Shown here in pieces: positions 27,042-40,800 of a stretch of DNA of 64,000 nt. The stretch is from contig NC_016134.3 in NCBI RefSeq assembly GCF_000005505.3, forward strand, positions 41,664,150 through 41,728,149, written 5' to 3'. The stretch is from Brachypodium distachyon. Taxonomy: Eukaryota; Streptophyta; Magnoliopsida; Poales; Poaceae. Under the pieces are notes generated by a model that made no database searches, had not been told where the DNA came from, and was given only the letters and a program-made list of their open reading frames with translations. The position numbers were made by a program, and so were the translations under genes. Position 1 is the stretch's first letter, and every line of letters starts with the position of its first letter.

Positions 27042-27751
27042 ATGGCCATGGCGGCAATGGAAGACGATGAGGACATGTGGGCCGTCACCACCAGCCCCAG
27101 CGCCTCGCCCCCGGCCACGGCCGCCGCCGCCGCCATCTCCACCGCGCTCAGCCTCAACCCCCGCCTCCACCTCCTCGCCTCCTCCTCCTCCCCCTTCCAC
27201 CCCGGCTTCGGCGGCTGCTCCCGCAATGCGGCGGCCGCGTCGCCGCCCTGCTTCTTCTCCGCCGCCGCCGCCTCCTCCTTCCCCCACTTCGCCGCCGCGC
27301 CCCTCGACGGCGCCGCGCGCGGCATGTGCGGCCTCGCGCCGGTCCCCGCCTGGTCCGGAGCCGCCCCCACCGGCACCGGCGCCGGCCCCGTCGAGCGGCG
27401 CAAGAAGCGCATGATCAAGAACCGCGAGTCCGCCTCGCGCTCCCGCGCGCGCAAGCAGGCGCACGTCACGCAGCTCGAGTCGGAGGTGCGGGAGCTGCAG
27501 CTGGAGAACGACGAACTCCGCATCAAGTACGACCAGGTGACCCCTACCCGCCGCTCATCCGTTTCCTTGTCTCTTCAGAATCAGTTTTAATTTCTAGCTA
27601 CGCGACGACTGCTAAGTGCTAACTAACTCGTCTCCTCCTCCTCCTCCCTCGCTGGATCCATCCATCCGCGCGTGCGCAGCTGAAGGCGTCGGTGGAGGCG
27701 CCGGTGCCGGTCAAGAGGACGCTCAAGAGGGTGCTCTCGGCGCCATTCTGA
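27042..27751 (+). CDS. FD-like bZIP transcription factor (group A)
   Basis: Exons 27042-27536 and 27680-27751 give 188 residues. The basic region ERRKKRMIKNRESASRSRAR has the N-x7-R signature (N127, R135). It is followed by a leucine zipper with L145, L152, L159 and L166. The intron splits the zipper just before L166, as in FD/ABF-group genes. The C-terminus RTLKRVLSAPF carries the R-x-x-S-A-P-F motif (Ser185), which in FD proteins is phosphorylated and bound by 14-3-3 to build the florigen activation complex with FT-type proteins. The first 114 residues are serine/proline/alanine-rich. This points to a role in flowering or meristem identity, or in an ABA-related process; which FD paralogue it is cannot be told here. 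Confidence 0.92.
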
Positions 27752-30700
27752 ATCCCCAAGAGCCAGGACGAGATGGACCGAAGCAGAGCAGCAACCGCGG
27801 CAACAACAACAACGGCCACCACTACCACTACTTCATTGCAGTAGTACTTAGGAGCAACCAGTTCATCATTATCGTCCATGTGGATATTGTGGGTTCTTTT
27901 TTTTGCTTGATTTAGGGGCTATCTTTTGGTCGTTGAAAAAGAGAGGTGGCATGGCAAGGGCCAATGGCAGGCAGCTTATAATTTGTATAGCGGCAGCTGC
28001 TAGTCGTAGTAGTAGTATATAGCTAAGCTTAGTTGGTGTCTTCCATGTTTTGGTGTTACTGGTATGACTACTACTGCCACCACCGGCTTGATCTTTGTTG
28101 TCGCGTGGGATTAGGCGGAAAGATGATCGGGCCTATATATATCTTGCTTGTACAAATCTGGTAACTATTGCTTCCTGCAACAATGACATTTTGGGGGCAG
28201 GGGAAAGGAACAAGCCACCTAGCATCCCCTCCGATGATGATGGCTGGATGAGGGGAATTTTTGCCTCTTCTTTTCTCGCTGTCTTTGCGCTTGTGATGAT
28301 GGTCTCCTCTAGGTGCATCGTGCGCTTTGTTCGCACGTCGGTTTCTGAGTGGGACATGATCTTTATATCCGAATAGTCCCCCGAAGTCGTCCACCCTTTT
28401 CTTTCTTCTTCAAATCAAAACTTAAGCCGTCTTCGGAAACGTGGGGATTTTCCAGACTCATGAGGAAATTGAACTGTCCCCTGTGTCTTCTCTCCAACGG
28501 GGGCCTCCAATAGCAGAAGTATTTTTTTTAGGCAAACAGGGATTGTCCCCACAAAACCACGGAGTTACATAATCGGACAGTGTTTTTCAACTCTCGCAGA
28601 GGAAAAAGAAAACAAAAACGGGATAGTAGTACACGGGAAATCTTCCAGCTATGTGCCCTTTTGCCACTGTTAGGTTAGACCACGCAACAAACCATTTCGC
28701 AGGATCTGTCAGGCGGGACCAATAGCGGACCGGCCTATCTATTTGGCCCACAAGTCAGGCGCTGGAGTACTATGCTCAAAAAATATCTGGTCCAAGGAGA
28801 TGATTGACTTGCTCAATTAATCCACAGAGGTAGCTCATTTCTGGCCTAGTACTACCAGTATATCTGCACAGCACCCAATCTCACCCTGTAGACAGAAACA
28901 AATGGGTGTGCTGTCAAAAAAAATATGGGTGTAATTAATCACGATGGTTACACCAGGACCAGCCAGGCACAAGTCTCCATTACTCGTCGATGTGCGTGTG
29001 GGGCCCCACACCCCCTCCATGGCCCACAATACATTTTGCGTCCCTGATCTCCAAGGACAGATTCTCAAAAAAATAAAACCCAAAAATGGACAGATGCTTT
29101 GTGCCTTCAAAAAAACAAAAGGGAGGATGGATTCTTTATGAGGCGGGCCTGGGTATCCAGGATTGTTGTCACGTCTCCGTGTGGATTCTCGGCCAGTGAT
29201 CTCTTTTGTTCCGACACTTGAGAGGTCGGAGCGCACAAAAATAATACTCCTACAGTAGACAAGTAGTACTATGCTTTAGTGCCTAGTCTATCACAGGTGG
29301 ATGAGTTAACGGTGGAGTGTGCCCGGTCTTAGCTTAGGGAGGAGGAATCCGTGAATAAAGAAACTTGACCAGTTAGCGTATGGCCGTACGAAAGAGCACG
29401 CACGATTGATGATGCGTCAAAGCCGTAATTTTCTCCCCTGCTTTGGCCTGATCCCTCCCCTGGAGATGATCCTGTGCAAGTGTATTATCTACGGTACCCC
29501 TCTGCTGGGGACGATGTACTTTACAATTGTCTAAGCTAATGAAGGTGTCATCCCGAGCCGTCCCGTTCCACGTTTGAGTCGTTCCTGTTCGTCCGTTGGT
29601 TATACCGTTCTCCGCCAACTGGTCTACTCTTTTTATTTGTCCAAGCAGACCTTTTAAGAACGAAATGAAGTGTTATTTAGTCCTTTTTTCAAATTTTTAT
29701 GCAATGAATTGTACGACACATTTAACTTTTCTTCAATTTCTACCCGAGTCTACCTTTACTCGTCCAATAGGATGGTAGCGTTAAAACTGTCCGCTCTGAG
29801 AAAAAATATTAAAATGATTAGGTTTTAGAAATCTAAATGCAAAGTATACTTAGAAAACTTACAAGGATTATATAAAACAGAAGAATTGTGTCCTAAAAGG
29901 ACTGCCATTAATACAAAAACTAAAAACTTTGTTAGGCACTAGTGGATCAAGTTATCCTCCCCGAGGAACTTGAAATCAATCTATTGATCAGTTGCATCTT
30001 GTTGGGCTAAGCACGACAGATAATATCCATCTCTTTTATATATAACAAAGCACCAAACTCGTGTGCCTACTTTCACATTCTAGGCTTATAAGGAGAAATA
30101 GACCGACGAAAATGTTATGAACCTACCACTTACCGTAAGCCCAAATATGTTCAAAACAGTTAGATTCATACTTTTCTCTATTAACAATACTTAAGTCCTA
30201 TACTAACAAAATTGATATCTCACCTTATTTAATTGATCTTTCAGGTTCCATGCCTCCATATATTTATGTCAAATTTATCATTTCGTTCAAAACCTAAAAT
30301 TCAGATATAGCAACACTTACTATCGTGATCTAGTACTGTATTATAAAGATGGCCTGGCATAGCAACGCGAGAGTTTTATCAAAAAAAAAAATCATGTCTC
30401 CGAGCTTTGGCATGGTAATGTCGGAAGAAAATGTTTCGCAAACAAAGCTGCTTTGTGCATGATGTTCTTTGTACGATTTGGCGATTTGCTTAAGATTAGG
30501 TGAGCTTACTCTCACGCTTGTGGAGCCATGCCTTCTTTTCTCTTCACATGCAAGTTCGAATCGTAAGCAAATCGTACAAAATCTGTCATACGCATAGCAG
30601 CGCTGTTTGGCAAGTGCTTGCTTGAGTGGATGAACAGGGGCCTAAGTATGTACGTGCAATGATTGCCAAAACAAATCTAGCCTAGAAATTTGTGCTATGC

Positions 30701-32740
30701 TGAGTTACACTGTTACAGAACAATGATGCGCTAAGCTTAAATTTAATAACGTTATGGAATCAGAGAAAGGTTTGTTAGACAAACATTAACACCGTTTGAA
30801 ACACAGGATATGAAAAACAGAGGAATAAGAAAATTGCAGGCATTGGATGTCATGTTTTGTGAATTCCTACAAGAATCTGAAATACAGGAATTGTACAATA
30901 GGCTGTTTGGATTTTACGGAAAAGAAAGATCACATGAAAGAGGAGAGAAGAGATACAGACACATGTTGCATTGCATTGGAGTTCTCAAAGGAAATGAAAA
31001 CATGAGTTTCGAGCCTTACTATAAAAATTCTTAGTACCAATACTACAATTCAAATGGCATTATAGAAAAATTTCCTGCAGAATTCTTTTCATGTAAAATT
31101 TCTATGAAAAACCTTTGTTCCAAACGTGGCTTTAAAGTAGTCATAAACTTATAAACAAAACCGGATAATCTGAATCTACCACGATGCCAAACTCAGTCTC
31201 GCTCGCTTATCCCCGGTTAATGTGCAAAGAGAACGAGATGCTTTCTTCAACACGTTTAAAATAGATTTATATTTGTACAGGTAGGGACAGCTGCTGAGAT
31301 CACGCGGGCTTCACCCTCAAGCCGCCGAGCGTACGCTTTTAACTTGAACGGCCAGGTTAGGTCTGATTAGTCAAGGCCCGTACGTAGCTAAATACCTCGG
31401 CCCACCACCGGAAAAGATCATTTCCAAGGCTCGGCAGGTTGGTGCGCCATGGCAATATGCGCGCGTAGAACGACTGAACGACGGCGCGGTTCCCCTCGCT
31501 CACGGTCAGCCTGGTCAGCTCAGCTGGTGCTGGGCGCCACGGCAATTGGCAGCGGCCAGCGGAAAAGAGAAGGCAGGAATATTTCACGTGTCCAACGCCG
31601 GGGCGGCGTCGTACCGTACCCTGGCTGCCCCAAAGGCGCGGCGGGGTTTGACGGTCGCCTGGCACGTGCGCTCGCTCTCTCCGTGGCTCCGCCTGCGGCC
31701 CCTGTGTGCAGCAAAGGCCATGCCTTCGCCGCTGCTCAAAGTGACATTTTTTGCCTGTGCCTGATTGGTACGCCGTCGCGCGCGTACGTGCGTCGTCCCG
31801 GCTGCAGCGTACCGTCTTCGGTTCTCAATGCTCTCCAGATTTTAATTGATAAAAAAATGAGGTGTTTTGTAGGTGATATCTAAAGATTGTCCCTTGTATC
31901 CAAACAACTCATTCGACGTTTTACAAATCCTTTCAATACTCTTCAAGGAAACAAAGTTTTATCCTCTCTCTTTTTCAAGGAAAGAGAGAATGAAGTCCGA
32001 CGCTTTCTTGCTCATCATCTGTGTACTGTAGATAAATCCGACTCCACGCGGAGAGAAACAAAGAGATGCAGAAAACATGGAAGAGGATGGGCCAGGGGTT
32101 GGGCACACCAGTGAGGTAGCAGCCAAAGAGGTTGGCAAGACGACAACTAAAAGCAGCGAGAGTGACATGGATATGTTTAAAGGGGGTCGTTCATTTTTGG
32201 CATTGGTACAATGACGGCCAGCGGCGAGGATTCCATATCGAGGCCAAGCTAAACACGGTGGGACCATCAAGCTTATTGAGGGAAAATGACGACAGCATAG
32301 AGAAGGATGAACACATGGAAAAAGTCAAGTTAGAGCTCAATGATAACAAAGACCGAGGTAGGCGGTCGGAGTCGGGGAAGAACACCCTATTTGGACGTTG
32401 TGATGCATGGAATAATGGCACCTAGCTCTGTGTGCAGGGCACAATCTTGCCAATCTACCAGCTGAGAACTGGTCACATGATCGTTGTTATGTTGCTATGT
32501 TAAGTGGCCTCTTGCTAATGCTTTGTGCCCCGTACCAATGGCTGACATGTCATCTAGGAGCACGGACCGAAGATAGCCCGTAGAACAAGAAAGCCATGTC
32601 CCATGAACTTGGCACCTATGTTCATTGTAATCAGTTTTTCTTTTGGATTTGATGGTCGACTAAAGTGAACATACATTTCAATTTCATGTATCTGCCATGC
32701 AATTGCCTCTCGCACAAAACTGATCTAGCCACCTTTCAGA
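27752..32740. other. about 5 kb intergenic region, no supported gene
   Basis: The first 300 bases are the likely bZIP 3' UTR. The rest has only short open frames with no recognisable motifs. About 31340-31800 is a GC-rich island with several overlapping frames on both strands and no convincing product. I saw no terminal inverted repeats or retroelement domains here, though low-copy remnants cannot be excluded by eye. Confidence 0.4.
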
Positions 32741-35700
32741 TCTATTATATACTAAAAGCAATACGATGGGTAACGAGGGGAGGCCTCATGTTAATCCACA
32801 TCACCACAATTAATCTGATCGTTGGATTTAAGAGTTGTTGAAACACAACCTTTAGATTTACATGACACATAAATTTGCTTTTAAACCCTGTAATTAGAAC
32901 GTGAAGCAACCAGACTGAGTCACGTATCCTTTTAGTGTTAACGAACTCTCGCATCTAACCTTAACGAAGTCTAACGCGTCACGTGACGCTCCTGTCTCCT
33001 AAAGTCCAGAGTCCAGACGCTGTACGGTATGTATCAAGTGAGAGAGAGGGCCTAGCCACGATTTAATCCCACAAACCGCGTACCGCTCCATTCGTTCAGT
33101 TCTATCTTCTCTCATGTCCAGGACCATAGGGGTGAATAGATTACAGATTACACGTATCACGTATGCAGGTGCACAAAACGAGAATAAATGCAGCAGAGTA
33201 TGCATAGATTAGAGAGAAGTAAAAGCAAACGTACACGTGAACGTTACAATCAGGGGAAGTGTGGTCCATTTGTCCTTGAACCTCCTCTGTTAAGTGATTT
33301 TAAGATCAACCGGTAGACGAACACAAAAGAAAATGATGGAACGAACAACCATAAAAAATGTAAAGCTACTAGAAAATCATTAAAAAAGCAAAACATCTGA
33401 CTGTTTATTTATAGCATCTGAAAACCGCAGACCTTGATTTTGGTACCAACAAAAGTTGATAGAAACTACCTCCGCCTCCCAGGATCGAGCCTCCAAGGCC
33501 GTTGAACCTCTCGGCCTCCTCTACCGCCGTCATGGGCACCCGATTTGCATGCAGGGCATCGTCCGAAACTCTCGCTGGCAGCTCCAAGCCTTCTCCCCCG
33601 AGCTCCACTCCACCCGTCCTGTGTTGTGACTACTCGCGTTTGCCTTTGTGTCCGGCCCGCCCCACCTGCCCGCTGCTCTTCTATCCCAGCATCCTCCTCT
33701 CGGAGCGGCCACTCGATTCATAGCAGGGAGACGCCACGTTGATTCACATCACTTGAATTATATTGGCCATCGGATCTTCTATTTAACGGTTAAAATTTAA
33801 TGAGAACGATATGTCGCTTGGGCTACGAACTGGTTATATACTAAAAACAATATGAGGGATACCGAGTGAGGCCCCACGTTGATCCATATCACCTCAATTA
33901 TTCTGATAGTTGGATCTGAGAGTTATTGAAACACGACCGTGAGATCTACGTGACACATAAATTTTCTTTCAAATCGTGCGTTACATATACGTGACATGTA
34001 TATTTGCTAATGTGAAGCAACCAGATGACGGACGGATCTTTTTAACCAAAACGAACTCTTACATGTCACATTTATTTTCCATAAAGTTCGCAACGCGTGT
34101 CTTCACTAGAGCCGCCACGCTCGCTACTGGAACATCCGCCGCATGCCTTTACCGGTGACGAGGTAGGCCAAGCTTTGGAAGGGAATCGTCGAGGCCACGT
34201 CCATGATGAAAAATGTCTACGGATACGCGTGAACAAGATTGTGTTGCAGCAATTATCGAGATCAAACAAATTAATACTACATCAAAGTCTTACGCATTTT
34301 TGGTGTCATGTCATTATTAACTGGATTTTTTACATTCGGTGGTAATTGACGATTTAACGAAGTGCCATCTAAGAGTTCGGTGGTAATTAGTGATCTAATC
34401 TTTATCTCTGCACGGACGGCCCATGCAAGTGTTGCAGCATCGCCGCACGGTGGCCTTGCATCTTGCACGCGCGCGCCTAGAGCACCGCGTGACCGCACCG
34501 CCGATGCTGTGATCAGCCGCCCCAGCGCCATCGGCCGCTGCTGTTATGATCCGTCATCATCGAGACGCCATCAGGTCCCTGCTACCGTGATCCACGGCCG
34601 CCACAACGCTCTATCAGCCACCGTCGGAAGCCACCTCTTGCTCGCTGCGTCGCGTGCCGCTTGCAAGGAATGCTTTGGTGCATCAACCGTCCAAAACAAT
34701 AATTAAATATTAAAAATATATAAGTTTCTGGTCGATGTCTAAAAGAAAATTTTAAAATTATATAAAATAATATCGCGCAAAGTAAAATGTAGCAAACACA
34801 TAAGTACCTTATTCAAGCTCAACAATTTTATATTGCAGATAATGTTAATAAAATACAAATATGTTGATAAAAATATATAATGACAACCTAATCTGCAATA
34901 TAATATTCCATCTTATCATCTTAGAAGATTTGTCTTCACGAAAAACAAAAAAAAACCTATACATATTTTGGTTAAGTAAAATATATAAGAAATCAAATGT
35001 TTCGTTATACAAGTCTAGCCGTGCAATCTGCGCGGGTCACCCCAATTATTTCCAACTGTTAGGTATGAGATATATGAGTCCTACAGGCAATATGAGAGGT
35101 ACCGGGGGAGCCTCCACGTTGATCCACATCACCCCAATTATTTCTATCTGTTAGTCATGAGATCTAGGAGTCCTACAAATTGTTCGTTTTATGTTACGTT
35201 TGGGTGAACCTCTAAAAAGAAACATTGAGCCCAATCTAACAACAGGAAGCAGTGGCGGGAGGCGCCAAGCAGAGCAACAATGGAGCGACATATAAGGGTG
35301 GGAGTGCTGTGGCAGGGCCTCCTAGGGGATTTAGGGAATGAGAGGCTCACGGGAGGAATTTCACAATTTAGGTACGGAACTATATCACTTAGAGCCTCCA
35401 CCGTGGCGCGAGGCACAAGGGGAGGTAGTGCAGGGGTGCGCACGGAGGAGCGGAGGCGTTGTGGGGGCGAGCGCGGCGTAGGGGCACCAACGGAGGCGAT
35501 GCAGGGTGTGCGCAGGAGGGGCGGAGGTGGTGCAGAGGGCGTACGGCGGAGGAGCGGAGGAGGTGTAGGGCCGCGAGCGGAGGTGATGCAGTAGGGCGAT
35601 GGTGGAGGTGGGGTCCGAGGATTGATGAGAAAGTGAGGATGAGGAAGAAGAAGAGGTAAGAGAAATGAGTAATTAAGTCATTCTTTTGTGGGTCCCATCT

Positions 35701-36250
35701 ATGTGCAAGTTTGGCATCATCTGCACTTAGGAAAACTAAAATTTAGCATCAATGTCAAATTGGACCTATGTGACAAATTTGGCTTTTGGCACGCCGTTGA
35801 AGCCCTTAGGTATACAAATCGCATGTCTTGGATTTCAGAATTAAAAATACGATGGCCAGATATGTATCGGAGAAAATCTAATATCAATGAATTATACTCC
35901 CTCCGTCCGGATTTATAAAACATGCATTGAATTTTGTGCCAAACTTTGATGAACAACTATAAAAAAAATGTAGGTATATAAACATTATATTATTGATTGA
36001 ATTTTCCAATAGGAATACAACGATATCTCTTTTGTGTCGCAATATCGTCGTACTACCAAGTAATGTTTCGTCAAAGTCTCTTATAAAATCCCGTGCGGGC
36101 CTAATAAACCCGACAAGAAGGAGTATACCGGTATGACAGAAAATCAAAAGATATACAAAATGAAAAAGTTTTCAGCATACGTACAAAAATAATAATAAAA
36201 AACGATCATCATGGTGTAGCCCGCGCATTTCGCGCAGGCCACCATGCTAG
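32741..36250 (+). mobile_element. putative non-autonomous Helitron, with nested or rearranged relatives
   Basis: The 5' end TCTATTATATACTAAAAGCA follows an A at 32740. The 3' end is a GC-rich hairpin (GCCCGCGC ATTT CGCGCAGGC, about 36219-36239) followed by CACCATGCTAG and a T. A TC start, a hairpin about 10 bp before CTAG, and insertion between A and T are the Helitron rules. Inside, 5'-end-like sequence recurs at about 33830 ('tatatactaaaaacaatatg'). Partial copies of 'ccacgttgatccacatcac' lie at about 33737, 33884 and 35117, and a second 3'-hairpin-like segment is near 35017. No helicase gene is visible. GC-rich blocks at 33480-33720, 34380-34650 and 35230-35600 could be captured gene fragments. 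The outer pair may not derive from one insertion. Confidence 0.55.
35897..36123. mobile_element. Stowaway-like MITE nested in the putative Helitron
   Basis: It starts CTCCCTCCGTCCGGATTTAT after TA and ends ACCCGACAAGAAGGAG before TA. The ends are imperfect inverted repeats. The interior is AT-rich and non-coding. Confidence 0.65.
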
Positions 36251-37837
36251 TTTGTGTCAATAGTGAGAGATAACTTGGTGAAGAAGAGAAGCTACACAAA
36301 ATTGCAGGGTTTTCAAGCCCTTTCAAGCCGGCAAGAATATATGAAACGAGTTTGCTAACTTTAAGTCGCTTGATTTTTAGTTAGGGATTAGTCGATTGCT
36401 TAACCGTGAGCTCTATCTTTTGCTTTAAAATTCAGAATGAACAGTGGGGAAGAGTGTACGGATGGTGTCCTCAGGTACTAATTCAACGGTTCTTATACTG
36501 TTGACTAAAATTTAAGCCCTTTGCTTGAACTACTGTATAAAAGGCGGCGTATTCGGTGAAAACGACCTCTATGGTGAAAGCTCCGTGAAAACCATCGTAA
36601 AAAGTTCAGAAAATTTTCAAAACATCACACATGTTAAAGAAGTGATGGTTTTTTTTATATGTGTAAAATTTCAAGTCCAAAGTACATTGTGTTTGGCAGC
36701 AGCGAAAAAAAAAACAAATTTATCATGAATAGTAGTTCATCACTGCTTAACACTTTTCATTTGCACATTTCTCATTTTTCTTCTTCCAAATGCAATTGAG
36801 TTCCAACTTGAAATTTTGCAGGTTTGTAGAACATCACAACTCCAACATAATGTAGCTTTGTACGAATTTTCTGAAACTTCTAAACATTGTTTATATGGAG
36901 TTTGTACAATTTGCGCAAAAAGTATGGTTTTATATATGTGCCTGCCTTTAACTGCTTCCTTGCTAAATAACTTTTGCCTATTTTATGTTTGGCAAAACTT
37001 TTGTTTTTCCTGCTTTCATGTGTAACCTTCCACAATAAAATACACAATAATTTTTTTTGAGAGTAAAGTACACAATAAATTAGCGCATCACAATCCGGCC
37101 ACGACAGACTAAACGTTAGCCTCAAACAGGCCCATATAAAGGTTCAGACAAACCCTGCGAGGCTGCGATGGCCGACGCAGGGATTTCCGGACGTACTATT
37201 TTCTCATAAAATTCACTCACTACTTTGCCCAAACAAGCCCATACAGACAGAGGGTACAAAATTGACATTGCCAGGTATTCCCCGATGTAGAGAACATTCA
37301 GATTTCTTGTTTGCATACGCACAACCTTGGGAGCTTCAGATGAAACGAAAGAATAATGTACATAATTATCCTGACAGCATCCAACAATAAGGGTAATCTC
37401 CCACTGTACTGAGCCCTGACAGAACGCTCCCAAAAATGAGGGGGTAATCCGAAGATAAACCCCATAAAACATCCATAATCCAGGGTAATCCATAAACCCC
37501 TTGTGACATCTATATCAGTCAAACAGGGCATCATCCATGATGAGGAGACGAGGATCATTTCTCATAAGATAAAACTATACAGATAAAAGAAAATGGATCT
37601 GTAATTCTGGAATTTATTTCCTATTATTGGTATGTTTGCCCGCTTAATGCCCTTTAATGTGCTTTTAAGTGCAGCCATCATGTCTGTCCAAGACAAACAA
37701 AATCTTCCGACTCTGGAAAGGTGATCCGCTGTACATACATGATCCATCTATCACGAGATATCCCGCCCTTGATCAAATGGACTATCCCTTCTAATCACTT
37801 GGCCATAGCAAGCAGCCGTGCTCCGTCATCTTGTTCT
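36251..37837. other. intergenic region with two dispersed repeat copies
   Basis: About 36357-36545 is a copy of repeat family A, also at 19440 and 48275 ('tttttagttagggattagtc', 'tgctttaaaattcagaatg'). About 36545-36680 belongs to another family (C), also at about 63065-63190 ('ggcggcgtattcggtgaaaa' beside 'gacggcgtatccggtgaaaa'). From about 37130 the DNA is probably the 3' UTR of the LARP1-like gene. Confidence 0.5.
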
Positions 37838-40800
37838 TCACTGGAGCTGAAGAAATACTATAGTTAGTACCGAGTCTATAAAAAAGATTGTATTTGGGTA
37901 AAAAAACATAAGTTAGGCCATTGTGTGTGGTCGGGTGGGGTGGAGCCAACCTGATTTGCAGGTGGGAGGTGAAGTAGCCAGTCTGCCCAATCATTGCGTC
38001 TCCTGACATTATTTCCCTGTTAAAACACCAGGGCAGTAAAACATGCAAATGTGTCTTAATAGTCACAAGAGTGGAAAGATAAAATGTAAAGCCAGTGTTG
38101 CAGGTGGGTACTGCGAACCTGCACTTCCAACATCTCAGAGCCTCGGATAGAATCTAGTATATAGTTGGTATCTATCCCCAACACTGTGAACCTGGTCAAC
38201 TACGAAATAAAACACAAGTTCAGGTGAATAGCGTTGTTACAAGAACACACCCAGATCCTTACATATAGTGATATTTATTGATCTAAATCATAATGGCAAA
38301 GTAAAATGAGATCAGAAATATAAGAATACAATAACAGTTGCAAGTCAAGGTAATCGTCCATTGTTTTATGAGTTTATTTTCAAAATAATGGAGGATTAAA
38401 TACTAGTGCTGCATGGATCGCTGGATGTTTACATGCAACATGGCAACCTGGGAGAACACCTAAGTGCTGAATGCACTCTAAGTAATCCTATAATCTGCCA
38501 ACATAACGCATCTTATAAAGGAAAACTGGAATTTGTACAAATGAATAAAAAATACAATACGATGTTTTGCAAAAATACTAAGAATAATTCAAGAGAACAT
38601 TGCAAAGATAGTCTAGGGATATCACTATACTATCTGGTATTACCCCTCCACAGCTAAGTACTTACTATCAGGTATTACGCCCTTTTTAGCTTATAGTCTC
38701 AAAAATAATCTAAGCAGAGCTACTTAGGTTAACTTGTTATGCCCAGACTAATCTTAGACAAGAACAAGTTGGAAATCAAGAACAACACCACACCAACAGG
38801 AGATAATTTTTGAGGATTTTTGGCTTTTCTATTGTTTTTGGTATTTTGGGTTTTCTTTTAGCATCACTCGGTGGCGGCCAGGGTTTGCATACAGTGATGA
38901 AAAGTGAGGAGCATCCAGCTCTTACATGGCTTAAATAGCCAGGAGAAAGTAAAGCAACCCGCTAGGCGGTAAAAAAAAAGGTGATGGACACATAATTCCC
39001 TTTGCGGTAATTTGAATGACAGCCGTCCGATCGCAGATGGATGGTTAAGAAGCTCCGGTACCGGTTCGCTTGATGACTGAAGAATCAACAGCTGAACTGA
39101 AGAATGACAGAAGAACAGATGCAGGGCCTGACATAACTCTTAACCACAGAGGTCGCCACAGAAGTTTAACTGATTGCACTAATTTGCATCACCATGCCAA
39201 TTTGGCTATTTGACCTCTTAACGACAGAGGTCGCCACTGCAGGACATACTGATTGTACTAATATGCATTACCATACCAATTTGGAGTATAAAGAAATCAT
39301 TAGTCAAATGCAGCTGTAGCTGCTAACAATACTTCACAAAACTAGCTTAAATTAAAATCAAGAAAGAAGGTAACCACTAACGGCACACCAATCAACCTCA
39401 CATTCTTAGTGTCTACATTTTTTCACAGATTCTCATGTCAAAGTTAAAAACTAGACATATTTAAATCCTACAATATTCCTTCCAGAAGCATTTAATTGAC
39501 TTTAAGGCAATGCAGTAAACACATGCCACTCTACCAGAAAAGCAAAACAGACACAAAAGAGTATATTATTACACAAATTTCCTTGAAATTTCAAATGTTA
39601 CAATACATGAAATTCCTACCATGCACCTTATACTAAGAATTATAACATACTAGCAATATTTGCAATTTGCAAGTACACATCTGCTAGTGCCTTGCCCCAT
39701 AAAAATGTAACTATCCTCATTTAATAATTTTACCACACTTTTTGTGAACATTGAGAACCACCTCTCTAGTAGGTACGTCTTGAAATATTCAGAAATGCCG
39801 TCAGGTAACGGCAGTTTGAATGCAGCCATTTATGAAGCAAACTTCTGGTATACCAGAATATAGCAAAGCAAGTAAACTTTTCAAGTTCTGGTCATGCGAC
39901 ATAAGTTATCTATATCAAAATAAAGTCAGCAGAGATACCACACAAGCGTTCAGAGTTCCAAAGGAAACTAGAATAACAAAAACTCTACATCCTGGTTTTG
40001 AAATGAAAGAAGGAATAAAAAACGAACCATAGGGAATCCAGCGATTAGGTCAATAGGCACCCATCCTAGATCATCCATATGTCTCCTCAAGTATGTGTCG
40101 TGGCAAAGATTATTAGTGCTGACAACAGAAGATGTGAAACAAACAATTAGCAGAAAAAAAAATAGCTATAACACCCAAAGAAATATCAAGTAGATTCACT
40201 ACCTAAAATAGTGCTCAATCTGATGGCGAATATCATTTTGGAGACTTAGCTGATCTTGCTGAAACCCTAAAGGTTGCATTGGCTGTCGGACAAGATGCAT
40301 GTTCTGGAACTGCTGCTCAACTGGTGTGATATAGAAAGGATAGCCTTGCATATCTGCCGCACATTGCCACAATAACCACGTTATAATAAAGAGATGAGAG
40401 GTTATTCCAAAGAATGAGAGGATGAATTGGCTCACCAGGGTAAGCAAAAGGTGGAACATATGGCATAAAAGGTTGTGACACAATAAAATGTGCAGCAGAT
40501 GGTGGCGGCGGTGGTCGGTGAAATGGACCAGGCTGGTAGCCTGGTTGCTGCTGTTGTGGCGGCACTGGCAGTGCTCGGGAATAATTCCTATGGGGAAAAC
40601 TACCCCCTCTCTCGTGATCACGGCGATTCCGGCCACCACGACCGCCAAAGCCATTGCTAATGCCACTACCATTTCGGGCATTACTGTTCCAGGCGCTACT
40701 ACCATTATTTCTGTTGCCTCCGTTACCAATGCCAGTGCCATTGTTGTTGCTGCTGCTGCCACCGCCGCCGCCACGACCATTCCCATTCCAGTTGTTATTG

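Noticed and set aside
31357..31883. GC-rich island with several short frames that could be a gene
   Set aside because: Frames on both strands overlap, none has a motif, and no splice-compatible neighbours were found.
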